Assembly: GCF_021462225.1 (NCBI RefSeq)
Contig: NC_061805.1
Span: 27,545,958-27,609,957, forward strand
DNA length: 64,000 nucleotides
Direction of reading: 5' to 3'
Source of the DNA: Girardinichthys multiradiatus
Taxonomy: Eukaryota; Chordata; Actinopteri; Cyprinodontiformes; Goodeidae
Every line of letters starts with the position of its first letter. Positions within the stretch are counted from its first letter, which is position 1. Positions 36,501 to 48,553 of this stretch are shown here, piece after piece. A program made the position numbers and the translations under genes. A model generated the notes under the pieces. The model saw nothing but the letters and a program-made list of their open reading frames with translations. It did no database searches and was not told where the DNA came from.

Positions 36501-39180
36501 CAGCTATGACCGTTTAAGGCTTACTATTGACTCATCAACCACATCTGTAATCAACAGTCTGCTCAACAACTGTCAGACAGCACTCTTCATCATAATTGTG
36601 TGCATTTCTTTATTAAGATAAATTGTCTGTTTATTTATCTTATGCAATATTGTGATTTTCAGAGAAACTGGACTCTGTGTCTTTCTCTGAGATTTTATTT
36701 TATTTTTCAAATGTATCGAATGTTTCAAATAAAATGGCTAAAAACTGGCTTGATATTATGGTGTACACATTGTAGTTTTTTTTTTATATGCACATGTATG
36801 CATACATTTTAACCTTATTTACACACAAAAAAGCGTCATTCACCTATTCACGCAAACGTTTTGTGTCAAATACATGCAGAGCGAGGACAATTGGCCTTTG
36901 ATCGAAACTTCTATTCGATACTTCTAATTTTAAGATAATTACTGTTCCACCTGCCCATTGCCACCCAACTATAATGCACAGACACAACCTTTGTTGGCAT
37001 CAAGTTCCTCATAGTTAAGTACTTGTGACCAAAGCAATGGTATCAATATTTGATTATTGTCACCATTTTCCAAGAAAAACGTATTTTCTTTCGTAGTTCC
37101 CTGGTGAAGGGTAAAATCTAATGTTGCAAATATATTTTTGTTTCCTGCCAGAAATACACATTGTGTTTCTACATATCAACAATACAAACACACTCTTCCA
37201 CACAACATTGCTCTAACTTGTACCTCTAAACTTTTACATTGGTAGGGATGCTCTTAAAAACTGTCCCAAACATGCACTGCAACACACACACTGTGAGTGC
37301 CTTTAGATGATGAAACCACTTGAAACCACTCATTTTGGATCTAATGATTCGACAGAAGTTGCCTCCCGATCCAGAGGATCCACCCTGTGAAATTTGAAGC
37401 AAGACTTCTATGTGCACACCTGTTGTTAACTGACTGAATTTCAGTTTACTTTGCTTTTTCTGAACATGAAAACAATATACACCATAAAGATAGTCTTTAC
37501 AATGATATACCACAAATATCCAGGGTTACTAAGCTGCATTATTAAAACAGTAACATCACAATTTATCAATAACTTTCAGTTAAAGTACTCAAGGACATTG
37601 GGAAGCATGTGAATTATAGCATTACATCTAAAACACCATTTAACTATTACAGTAATCTAATATGTTATTACAAAATAAAAGGAAATCTCTTAACTGGAAG
37701 TCAAAATAGCCAATGATTGATATCCAGGTTATTACATAATAGTTTAAAAGGTTATATGTTTTCTGGATTGTTGCAAAATCCAGCCCAAAATATTCAGCCC
37801 AGATTTGCATTACCTTTGATGGAATCCCCTTTACTCTTTCTCTGTTAGCTGACTATGATTGCATAAATGATTGTTTTTATATATGGTGCCAAAATCACTG
37901 TTGGCCTCAAATCGAAAACCTTCTGAGAACTTGTATGCTGGCACTCTATAGATTGAGCTGCCTCAGTCTCTCAGCCTCCCCATCTTCATGCATTTATTGC
38001 TTCCTTCACCGGTTCAATAACTTTTTCTGTCACTGTGAAATGAGTAAACTTTATTTTCTCTTCAGTGATTTTGACCATTCAATTCAATGTCCATTTTAAA
38101 GCTTTCTTCCTCTCCGCACAGTAGAGAGAAAAAATATTTCCAGTTGAAAAACACCTAAACATGTTATACCCCCCGGTATTTCCTTGGCACTAGAGTCAGT
38201 CTTTCAAAATAACATATTGGTGTGATGGTTGTTGCAGGTTTTCTGTCTGAAAGCAGCATGTCATGTAGTCTGTAATCATAAAAAATTCTTTAGTCGTTGA
38301 TATTTCCACAGATTTAGCAGAATAGTGTCAAATGCTTCAATTGTAAAATCATTCATTAGCTTTATAATGTTTACATGTGTTTCACACTGCTCCAGTTTTA
38401 AAAACAATAGGAACCAAGTCCAAGAAGTTGTTTAAAAAATTGTGTTAACATGTCATTTCTAATGTTTGTTACAAAATGAACTGTGTAAAACAGATACCTC
38501 ATTCATAAATTTATTAATTAAACTCAATTTATTAAAGTATATTGTCGTCTGTAAAAGAGGAACACTATCTTCAGTAAGTTGAAAAGGTTTGCCTTTGAAA
38601 AGTGGTACCCTGCAGAAAAATACTAAGCAGCAGAGCAGCTTAAAAGTAAAATCAATATTCCTTTTGAGACTGCAAGGTTGGCACATTACATAATACACTG
38701 CATGTTTTTGTTAAATTCCAACTTTGTGAGTATCTTTTGTTTTTTGCTATACACAGCAAATGGCAATGTCATTTAGTGATGATAGTTGTTGTAAATGCTT
38801 ATTGGTTAGGCTCATGATTATTTTCTTAAAATAAATGTTTTGAAGTTCAACCATAACTAATTAAAAAATCCTGTGAAATTTACATATAGAATTAGATTTC
38901 TTTGCTTTTAGCACTTTTGATTATGAAAAAATGCAGTTTTTTGTACTGTTTCTGTTTTTGCCCATCTCCATAACCATGTCTTTGAATTCAGCTTGATGTA
39001 CCTGTGCTGATAGCAAGTATCCTACCATCCAGATGACAAAGTGCTGATTCTGTAGTAAACCTGATAACCGGTTAAGTTAAAGTCCGAAGCAGTAAAAGTA
39101 CTAGTGAACGTTATCAACACAAATCAGCTAACAAGAGATTTACTTTGAGGGGCAAGTCCAAGTCAAGTGTTTTGGCCCAA
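36501..39180. other. Non-coding stretch, nothing recognised
   Basis: Unique-looking AT-rich DNA without supported features. Confidence 0.5.
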
Positions 39181-39424
39181 GTCAATTCAGTTTAGTTTTA
39201 TAGCGCCAATTCACAACACATGTCATCTCAAGGCACTTTACAAAGTCAATTCAATAAAATCATACATATTCCAAGTCAAGTACAGTACATACATTCCATT
39301 TGATCCTTATTATCAAGCAATGCAGTCAAATTCAGTTTTTTATGCAAATTGGTTAAATGTTTTTTATTTGTTTTTTTATCAAAGAAACCCAGCAGATTGC
39401 ATCAAGTCAGTGACTTGCAGAATA
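39181..39424 (+). repeat. Dispersed repeat, left part, interrupted by Tc1
   Basis: Same family as 14008-14175: TTCAG-type head, TTATAGCGCCAATTCAC, then AACCCAGCAGATTGCATCA. It is broken at the TA target of the Tc1-like element at 39425 and resumes at 40743 with the TCTGGATGAGCAAGTA equivalent of TCCAGGATGAGCATGTA in the other copy. Confidence 0.75.
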
Positions 39425-40742
39425 CAGTACAGACCAAAGGTTTGGACACACCTTCTCATTCAAAGAGTTTTCTTTATTTTCATGACTATGAATATTGTAG
39501 CATCACACTGAAGGCATCAAAACTATGAATTAACACATGTGGAATTATATACTGAACAAAAAAGTGTGAAACAACTGAAAATATGTCTTATATTCTAGGT
39601 TCTTCAAAGTAACCACCTTTTGCAAACCGGATGGAATAGCATGCTGCTGCAAGATGCTGTGGTAGCCATGCTGGTTCAGTATGCCTTCAATTTTGAATAA
39701 ATCCCCAACAGTGTCACCAGCAAAGCACCCCCACACCATCACACCTCCTCCTCCATGCTTCACGGTGGGAACCAGGCATGTAGAGTCCATCCGTTCACCT
39801 CTTATTCGCCGCACAAAGACACGGGAGTTGGAACCAAAGATCTCAAACTTGGACTCATCAGACCAAAGCACAGATTTCCACTGGTCTAGTGTCCATTCCT
39901 TGTGTTCTTTAGCCCAAACAAGTCTCTTCTGCTTGTTGCCTGTCCTCAGCAGTGGTTTCTTAGCAGCTATTTTACCATGAAGGCCTGATTCACACAGTCT
40001 CCTCTTAACAGTTGTTCTAGAGATGTGTCTGCTGCTAGAGCTCTGTGTGGCATTGACCTGTTCTCTAATCTGAGCTGCTATTAACCTGCGGTTTCTGAGG
40101 CTGGTGACTCGGATGAACTTATTGTCCGCAGCAGAGGTGACTCTTGGTCTTCCTTTCCTGGGACGGTCCTCATGTGAGCCAGTTTCTTTGTAGCGATTGA
40201 TGGTTTTTGCGACTGCACTTGGGGACACTTTCAAAGTTTTCCCAATTGTTCGGACTGACTGACCTTCATTTCTTAAAGTAATGATGGCCACTCGTTTTTC
40301 TTTACTTAGCTGCTTTTTTCTTGCCATAATACAAATTCTAACAGTCTATTCAGTAGGAGTATCAGCTGTGTACTGTATCCACCTCCTGCACAACACAACT
40401 GATGGTCCCAACCCCATTTATAAGGCTTGAAATCCCACTTATTAAACCTGACAGGGCACACCTGTGAAGTGAAAACCATTTCAGGTGACTACCTCTTGAA
40501 GCTCATCAACAGAATGCCAAGAGTGTGCGGAGCAGTAATCAAAGCAAAAGGTGGTTACTTTGAAGAACCTAGAATATAAGACATATTTTCAGTTGTTTCA
40601 CACTTTTTTGTTCAGTATATAATTCCACATATGTTAATTCATAGTTTTGATGCCTTCAGTGTGAAGCTACAATATTCATAGTCATGAAAATAAAGAAAAC
40701 TCTTTGAATGAGAAGGTATGTCCAAACTTTTGGTCTGAACTG
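39425..40742 (-). mobile_element. Tc1-like transposon, internally deleted, second subfamily
   Basis: A 1318-bp element with TA on both sides (39423-39424, 40743-40744). The left end starts CAGTACAGACCAAAGG and the right end is its near inverse. The inverted repeats are about 195 bp (39425-39620 and 40545-40742). The transposase is on the minus strand and is truncated by an internal deletion near 39625, which accounts for the shorter length compared with the usual 1.6 kb. Ends look intact, so it could still serve as a substrate for a trans-acting transposase. Confidence 0.93.
39545..40327 (-). pseudogene. Tc1 transposase, C-terminal catalytic part deleted
   Basis: A 260-codon frame starting at 40327. 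Residues 1-55 give the N-terminal helix-turn-helix (RNEGQSVRTIGKTLKVSPSA), followed by a GRPR hook-like motif (about residues 59-62), a second winged region, and the catalytic core start with the first Asp in SDESKFEIFG (about residue 154). After IPSGL (near residue 234) the frame jumps into sequence derived from the terminal repeat, so the second Asp and the Glu of the DDE triad are missing. A family member is about 340 residues. Deletion junction near 39625. Confidence 0.9.
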
Positions 40743-40860
40743 TATATGCCTTCTGGATGAGCAAGTACTGACTGTCCACTGTTGCTACTTGTTCATCCAG
40801 AAGAAGTGAATTATGTTGTTGACTAAGGGTTTCAGAAGACCGAGCACACACAAAAAAGGA
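40743..40860 (+). repeat. Dispersed repeat, right part, with inverted duplication
   Basis: Continuation of the repeat at 39181-39424 after the Tc1 insertion. It contains an inverted repeat: CTTCTGGATGAGCAAGTA (40750-40767) against 40786-40803, 17 of 18 paired, with an 18-nt spacer. The corresponding place in the copy at 14008-14175 lacks the inverted arm. Confidence 0.65.
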
Positions 40861-41286
40861 ACACTAAAGCACTGATCCAGGAGTACTTTCTATGTTTAAG
40901 AAATAAAATATTAATGGCAGTAGTAGCTTATTTAGTGTCTTCATTTGGGAGAGAAGGACAGCTGATGTACTCTAAGCCACTTTGGTCTATTGGATGAAAG
41001 AGAGCACATACAGTTAGTCGCAGCAAAAGCTCAGCCAATAGCAATGCCTAGGAGAGAGACAGGGTTAAATGCTGAAAGACAGGGCATGTGTATCATCTGT
41101 AGAAGGAAAACATTAAGTTATTAGCAGTAGTTCGCTCAGGATAATCTAAGCCACTCTAACTATAAACTTTATCAAAAAAAGGTGTATGTCTAATGACTAA
41201 AAAGACCATTCTATGACTGGATACGTGAACTCTAAAAGTATTGTAGGTTATGGATTAGAATCATTATTCATAGGCCTAATTTAACA
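40861..41286. other. Non-coding gap
   Basis: Nothing recognised. Confidence 0.5.
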
Positions 41287-41288
41287 TA

Positions 41289-42065
41289 CACTACCAGTCA
41301 AATGTTTTAGACCGCTTTCTCATTTAATGGCTTTCTTTATGTTTATGACTATTTACATTGTAGGTAGATTCTAATCAAAATTGTGACTAAACTAAACTAA
41401 ACTAAACTAAACCAAACTTAAAATGTACTGTATGTATGCATTACTGAACAAGGAGCTGCATTGATTTTTTTAGGAAAGTTTCCCTATATGAATTATGAAT
41501 CATTAAGTTTACAAGTGGCACTTAAATGGTCTTAAAAGGCCCTTCTGCATGTGTAGCCACAAAATATTCCCAAAGGAGTTAAACAATGATTAACTAGTGC
41601 AAAACATAAAAAAATTAACTGAATGGAAAACACTCAAACCAGAATATAGTTGTAAGCAAAAAAATAAAGCATTTTTTCCAGTTGCTGATTTTGTGTATAT
41701 ATTTTTTATTTTTGTACAGCAGTGCCCTTTTATACTAAGGCAAGATTTCTCAAACGGGGGACAAATACAAATCGTTGAATAAGTGCATTATTTGCTGTGT
41801 CGTGGTTTGATTTCCTCTTATAGGCTTACAGCAAGCAAAGGCACAACCTTTTTTCTTTTCGCAACTGAATTACTCCAGAGTATTTCATTGTATTAATGAT
41901 GACAGAGTTTGACTTCTCAGTAAATTCTTCTTCACCTCACCCCAAAGATTCCCAATGGGGTAAAGGTCTGAATCCATGTGTAAAAACAATGTGTCATTCT
42001 CCCTGAACTCCTCCTTCATGAATTGAGCCCTGTAAATCATAGCATTTCATGGAAAAATGTCTCTT
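41289..42065 (-). mobile_element. Tc1-like transposon relic, third subfamily
   Basis: TA at 41287-41288, then CACTACCAGTCAAATGTTTT, typical of the tips of another fish Tc1 subfamily, with a decayed terminal repeat to about 41380. At about 41870-42060 the plus strand reads as the antisense of a degraded transposase region (CCCCAAAGATTCCCAATGGG and neighbouring phrases). The second end was not found. An ACTAA tandem run occupies about 41388-41412. Confidence 0.65.
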
Positions 42066-44199
42066 TAGGAAATACAAGCTACTTACTGAATCACATTTAT
42101 CTTGTGGTCAGAAATAACAGAAACAGCAAGTGAAACTATACAAAAAGTAAAAGCAATATGTATGAGAAAAACACAAAAATGAATACAAACAAATCTAAAT
42201 TAAATATTTAATTTGATAGATGCCCTAGTGATCTGAAGGTAAAGTGGTATTCAGCCTAAAAGGAATATAAGTTTGGTTTTAACTGGGATCACTATTGCAA
42301 ATCGTATCAGCCGATCTTCTTAATTCCTTATTTACCATAAATTTCCCAGAGCAAGCTAACAAGACAAAAAATCCCAGTGGAGCCATCAGTTTTATCAAGC
42401 ATAGTTAAATATCTATTGCCAATCCAAGGTATTTATGGGGTTCTAACTTTTGCTCAACTCCTTGCAACTTCAGGCTCCTAATCATTGCTGTACAATACAT
42501 ACTAACCACTGCAATAACAGCATTTTTGTATCTACAGTCAATTTCACTTTAAAAGCTCTTCTTCCCTCTAATGGCTGTCACAAGAAGCTGGTGGTTCTCT
42601 CGCTTGTGTTGAGAGTGCACACATTCTGTAAGTATGTGTGTAAGTGGAGGTTTTGACACATGTATAATGGCAAATGGAGGGATAATCGCTTGAAGGGGGA
42701 GAAAAGTAATGTCCAGAGGGAGATTCGCGGAAAATACTGTGAAATGGATATGCTCAGGAGTTGACCTCTCTACCCCTCTGCTCTATCCCTCTCAGACAAA
42801 ATGTTTCCTTCTAAACTGTGCAATACTTTTGTGTTTCTAGCCGTTCATCGTTGTGCCTCAAAACCACTCACTGCTTCTGCCCCATCCTCTCCCATTCCCT
42901 CGCCTGATTGCCTTTCTGTATAACAACTGCAAAACAGCATTTTCACATTTCATCCTCGTGTTACTGTTTTAGGAATCAAATTTCAGTTTTGCAGCTAAGA
43001 AATATTTATGAGAGTAGTCATAAAGGACATGCATTGTTCAAACAACATTCCAAGGTCCTTATGTCTCCTATCAGTCTTCATACTCTGGCAAATAAAGACA
43101 AAGACTAGAATGGGTTACAATGAAGAGGGAAAGAGGAGATGAAAATCAAGAGTGCAGGTGAAAGAACCTATATTCTTCTATGAGCCTATTCATTCCTTTT
43201 TTTGTTGCATTCTCAGGGGTGCTTTGGTTTGTTTAGGTGGACAAATGATTAAAAAAGGAAACCATACTTGGGAGCATATACGAGAGTCACTGTAATCATT
43301 CAACTTCCCCTTCTGTATTTCATGTCAACTTAACTCACCCATTGTTTTTCCATGTTCTGAAAATTCTCTTCACCAGTTATGGAGTTTCCTTAAGAAGTAA
43401 ACAGACTACTAGTTTCCTTATTTGTCAGTGATTCCATCATTAGTATAATTGCAAAAAACAACTAGTAGACTCAGGACAATTTCTTAATCTTACCAATAAA
43501 TACTTAAATATTTTACTGAGCTTTTTAATTTATTTTCTTTTAACCCTGGAAGTTTATTGCTTTCTAAATTATTATGTATTTACCATTTTAAAACATGACT
43601 CAAAACAGAGAAAAAAATGAAAAACTTATATTCAAGTATACTGCATCATGTTAGTGCAAGGTTAGACAGGTGGATTCAACCATTATGCATATGGCCCCAA
43701 TATACCAGGGGCATATTAAGATACCAAATAAACTCATATCATGTTTGTCTGTTTTTTTTCTTTTGGCTAGTTAAATTTAGGATACCCCAAAATAGCTGCA
43801 ATAGGACATTTCTTTTAAACTGGTTTATAGGTATCCACAGTGAGATATCCTAAAAATTGTAATTGTGGATGGGAGGAAAGCTCAAATGAATCCTGATATC
43901 TGAAAAACAGTAATGAGAAATAAGACTTTGGTATTGAAACAGTTTGCCAAAGACGTAAATCTAAAAACAACAATTTTAAACTTATAAAATGAGTGGAAGT
44001 CAAAAGTGGCAATGCTTTAAACCTTTAAACTCCATTTGATAATAAATAATTCAGTGTCAGTCTATAAAAATGTTGCACCTTTCATCATTGTCAGTCCTAT
44101 TACTGTACTCTCAGAAACCAAATGGTCTAACATCCTATTATGCTTGTAACAAAAATAATACAAAAAGTACATTTTAAATACAATGGTAGATTGTGGTGG
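42066..44199. other. Non-coding stretch, nothing recognised
   Basis: No open frame above 80 codons with recognisable content and no repeat identified. Confidence 0.5.
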
Positions 44200-45420
44200 G
44201 CCACCGACCATTTAGTCAGGTAAACAGAATGTTACAACACCTCCTTGCATACATTGTAGCTCTGACGTCACCGGCAGAGGCAATACATAGCTAGTTCAAG
44301 CTAATGCTAGTCGCTATTCCAGTGTGGACCATTACCGGTCGCCACACAATGGGAGCAAACTTTGGAGAATCAGAATCTCTTAGGCAGGTTTAACTCCATC
44401 TTCCACCACTGGTCAATTGCATGAAGAGCTTGACACAGCTGGAAATCTTGCTGGGAGAAAGGACAAGAAGAAAACCCATTCCGATCAAAGACTTGCTTGT
44501 AACGCCGCTACTGGTAAAAAGAAAACTCCACAGAGGTTTTTCCCGAGGAAACAAATCTTGCTGTTTGGTTTGTTCTAGTCGACTGAATGATGCATCATAT
44601 TTTTCCCCCAACTGCCAAATGAGAAGTTGACCAGAAGCATGGCTTCTCCAACACCCCCTCATTTCTTTATACAAAGTCTCTGGAAGGAAGCCGACATCAA
44701 TTTTTTGCGTTCTTTTCTTTTCTTCATTTTGATACTTTAAAGTCTGGGCAGGGTAAAAGATAGGAAATTACGGTGACTTTAAAATCACCATTTAGTTAGT
44801 CCCACAAGTTTCACTGGTACGGTGTATGCACTGCTTGCTGCTGAACTGTGATGATTGCTGATACAATATTGTTGAACTGTGAAGCGCAACTGTGCAAAGT
44901 TATTTGAATGTCAGTGTGTTCACTGTTTGCCCTGAGATGGACTGGCGACCTGTCCAAGGTGTACCCTGCCTCCCGCCCATAGACTGCTGGAGATAGGCAC
45001 CAGCTTCCCCGCGACCCACTATGGAATAAGCGGTAGAAAATGACTGACTGACTGACTGACTGACTGACTGTGTTCACTATGCTTTTGACATTATCCATCA
45101 TCTGATTTCTGAAACAGCCGGAGTTAAAGTTGGACTATTGAAGTTACATTTGAAGCAGGTTGAAGCTGCGATCTGAACCTCGTGCTGATTTCCAAACTAC
45201 TCCATTGTCTGAGCGGTTTATTGCCCTGTGGTTTTTTCCACTGGTTTTCCGCTTTGAGGTTTATGACACCTTTGTCTCAGATTAGTTTGCTGTCAGCTGT
45301 TAGTGGAGTAAAGAGCAAGGTTGCTATGCGCTCAGTGTCTGAGTTGGCCTGGCTCTGCCGTTCTGTCAGCTTGCTGCTGCTAGTCGGGACATGTCACCTA
45401 AGAAGATAAAGATTCACCGT
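44200..45420. other. Unclassified coding-like block, split by a SINE
   Basis: Composition is more balanced than its surroundings. A 94-codon minus-strand frame (44390-44674) encodes a peptide with no recognised domain, and other short open segments continue on the minus strand to about 44730. Near 45391 a plus-strand ATG starts a short basic MSPKKIKIHR frame. The SINE at 44925-45068 interrupts the block. It could be part of an unidentified DNA transposon or a decayed gene. No splice structure could be demonstrated. Confidence 0.3.
44925..45068 (+). mobile_element. 5'-truncated SINE with GACT tail, 10-bp target duplication
   Basis: It carries only the 3' part of the SINE family (ACTGGCGACCTGTCCAAGG onward) and a run of six to seven GACT units. 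Perfect duplications TGTGTTCACT lie at 44915-44924 and 45069-45078. The long regular tail suggests a young copy. Confidence 0.9.
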
Positions 45421-46599
45421 TGTTCCTTCATTGTTGTTCCATATTCTAAGTTCATTCAAAGCTGTAATTTGTTCCCACTTCCTTCCATAAAGTGCTGGTT
45501 TATACTCAGTGCACATTCGTCATAAGCAGATACATTTTTGTATTCTTATTCTTGATTATTAATTAACCCCTTTTGCAGCATAGTGCATGTCTTAAGTGAA
45601 GAGTTTGTTGGACCTGAATAGTAGTAGATTGTAATAGGAAACTATTTGTTTAATGAATTTCTACATAGGTAAAGAGAAGGTGTTTGTGTTTATTATGTGT
45701 GAGAGTGATTATCTTTATAACTAAGGTTAGTGTTCTACCTCATTTGGTAAAATGGTTAATAACACATTGTCATTTAATGTGGCTTTGGCTAATAATTATC
45801 AGTTATTAATGACAAAAAACTAATTGTAATTATTAAGTGTTGTTAGCCATTAATTGCAACCTGAGAGTGTATCTGTGATATCTATTCATAACAATGATTT
45901 TCGGTTAAAACTTATTACTTATGAATTATGATTTTAATTATCATTTTGATAAATATTCAATAATCATAAACCCTTAAAATTGTAAATAATAACACTTTGG
46001 TAAATCACTTTGAACATATGATATAGCTGTCATGAAATAAATGTATTGAATACTCAAGAGAAAATAATGACAAACAAGGAAATTAGAAGGCCTTATTTTT
46101 ATTTTGGGTCCTAGTATGGTCAGATTTGTTTCTGAGCTCAGACTTCTGTAATTGCTTGCATGAGCTTACATGTTGCATACTGCATCCTTTTCCATTCAGT
46201 AGTAATATATTTCAAGGTTTATTTGGTATTAATAATCTGACTTTGCCCAGTAGAGACGAGTGAATTCGAGTGGGTAATTTCACAGCCTGAAATCAGTTGC
46301 CCTGAAAAAAAGGTGACTCAAAAAGGAAGCTGTTTAACTATATCTCTGTAGTTTTTCAACAAAAGTGTGCCACAGAAATGTCATCAAGAACTCATGAAAC
46401 TGTGCAATTGTTCAAGGGCATATTGTTTCCTTTCAAGAATTGACAATTTCACCTTTTTGTCAAAGCTGCGAACCTATTCAAACACACACCTGAATTAAAT
46501 TGCACCAAGTAATTTATTGAAACCCTCTTGGCAGCATCACTGCTCCTGCCACAACAAAAAGGTTCACACCAAGCAACTTCATCTAACAATCCATGATCT
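45421..46599. other. AT-rich non-coding stretch
   Basis: Nothing recognised. Confidence 0.5.
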
Positions 46600-47840
46600 T
46601 CACACCAATAAATATTGCGCCTTACTCAAGCCCCCTTGCACATTGCGATTGTTATGCAAAGGGCTTTCTGTGGTATGAAGCTCTTGGCTGCCAAGAACCT
46701 GCAGGGCCAGATAACATCCCTGGGTGGGCCCTCACCTCTATCTTCAACCCTTCCCTCAACCAGAGCACTGTTCCCTCCTGCTTTAAGACCACAACCATCA
46801 TTCCTGTACCCAAAAAGAGGCCACTCACCTGCCTGAATGATTACAGGCCAGTAGCACTCACTCCACCAATCATTATGAAGCGTTTTTAAAGAGTGGTGCT
46901 GACCCACATTCAGAGCAGTATACTGGATACCCTGGATACATTGTGAAATGTGTACCTGCCCAACAGATCCAACTTGCACACCATTGCTGCAGCCCTCCAT
47001 TATTTTTTGTCCCACTTGGGAAATAAAAAAACTCCTACACTGGACATGCATGTTCTTTATTGACTACAGCTCTGCCTTCAACAAGGTTATCCCCCACAAG
47101 TTCACCCACAAACTGACCACACATGGCTTGAATCCCACCCTATGTGACTGTCTCCTGTACTTTCTGACCAGCAGGTTCCAGGTTGTCAGGATCAGTGATA
47201 GGATTTCAGCCATCATCACCAAAAACATGGCCACCTCACCGAGCTGTGTCCTCAGCCCCATCCTGATGCTCCTTGATGACACTGCAGTGATAGGACATAT
47301 CCCTGATGGGGATGGAGCAGCCAACAGGAGAAAGGTGACCACTCTTGTGTCCTGGTGTGACAACAACCTCATCTTCAACATTGACAAGACATGCTGGACA
47401 AGGGATTTCTCATGAGCCACTGTTAATCTGAGAGCTCGAGATGGAGAAGGTGAGCAGTTTGAAGTGTCTAGGTGTCCACATCAGCGTGGACTTTACGTTG
47501 ACAAACAACACCACACAACTGGTCAAGAAGGTCAGCAGAGGGTGTGCTTTCTGAGTAGACTGAGGAAGTTTGGTATGTCTCTAAAGATCCTCAGAAACTT
47601 CTACTGCCGCATCGTCGAGAGCATGTTGACCAACTGCATTAGTCTGGCACGGCAGCACTACTGCAGTGGACTGCAAACGCCTCAAGACAGTGGTGTTGAC
47701 AGTGGAAATGAACAGCAGGACTCCACATCCCTTTCTGCAGGGCATCTATCACTCCAGACTCCACAAAAGAGCCAGGTCCATCTTTAAAGACCGCGCTCAC
47801 TCACAAACTGGACTGTTCACAGTTCTCATGTCTGTATTAT
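46600..47840 (+). pseudogene. L2-like (CR1/L2 clade) LINE reverse transcriptase relic
   Basis: Several plus-strand frames in order correspond to an L2-type RT. They are [14 protein letters not shown] and [20 protein letters not shown] (about 46703-46860), LFIDYSSAFNKVIPHK with the first catalytic Asp (about 47053-47100; the copy reads FFIDYSSAFN), CVLSPILM, then DDTAVIGHI (about 47274) and WCDNNLIFNIDKT. Downstream remnants of the C-terminal LGVHIS...LRKFGMS region reach about 47830. Frames shift at about 46885 and 47415. A deletion at about 47262-47272 removes the residues that normally precede the DD of the catalytic box. No endonuclease precedes it, so it is 5'-truncated and dead. Confidence 0.82.
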
Positions 47841-48553
47841 TATATCTCCTGTTTATTGGGCAAGTCTATAACAAATTAAGAATATCATCACACAGAGAAA
47901 CATGTTTCTTGACTGTGTATGAAAAGAAATGTAAAACTGAAACTCAAGTACAAACAGATTGTGCAGGTAGGCTGGTTACTGGAGGAATGAGGGAAGTTTA
48001 TTTTTTTAAGGGCTACAGTTTAAATGCAAAATGTATCTGTAACATTGTCAAAACAAAAAGCCCTGGAATCGTATTTAGTAATGATGAAAGAGAAAAATTA
48101 AAGAGAATATTGGGTGAGCAAAGGCTTGTTGGGAATATTATATAAATTTACAAAGACAAACAACTTCAGAGCATTGTTGTTTTCAGATCAGTGATCATTA
48201 ATAAAATATTCTTTCTCACTGCACTTACTGAAATACGCATACTAGACATTTTTCATAACCACACCATTCCTTCTGCTGACAAGCTGATAAAGATACTGAT
48301 GGTGCTTCCCCCTCCACAAATGCAAGGCAGAAACAGATGGTGGAGGTGCAGAAACCAGCCATGTTTAAAATTAAATTCTTTAGAAATTGAGGGAGTATCC
48401 TAGTGTAGCTGTGATGCCAATTATGGTAACACTGTAGCAAGACAGCCAACCATGAGAGTGGGAAAAACCTATTTGGAAAGTATTAAGGCAATAGTATTGT
48501 TATGAATGCTCTCACAATGTTGAGAGGTTTTGCAAATGTGCCGCAATCCAGAC
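47841..48553. other. Non-coding gap
   Basis: Nothing recognised; the 159-codon frame that runs from the L2 relic into this region (to 48145) owes its first part to the LINE and has no domain afterwards. Confidence 0.5.

Noticed and set aside
39167..39511. 114-codon plus-strand frame
   Set aside because: Spans the border of a dispersed repeat and the Tc1 terminal repeat, so it cannot be a host gene.
45041..45070. CRISPR-like or satellite array of GACT units
   Set aside because: It is the 3' tail of a SINE bracketed by a target duplication; no spacers.
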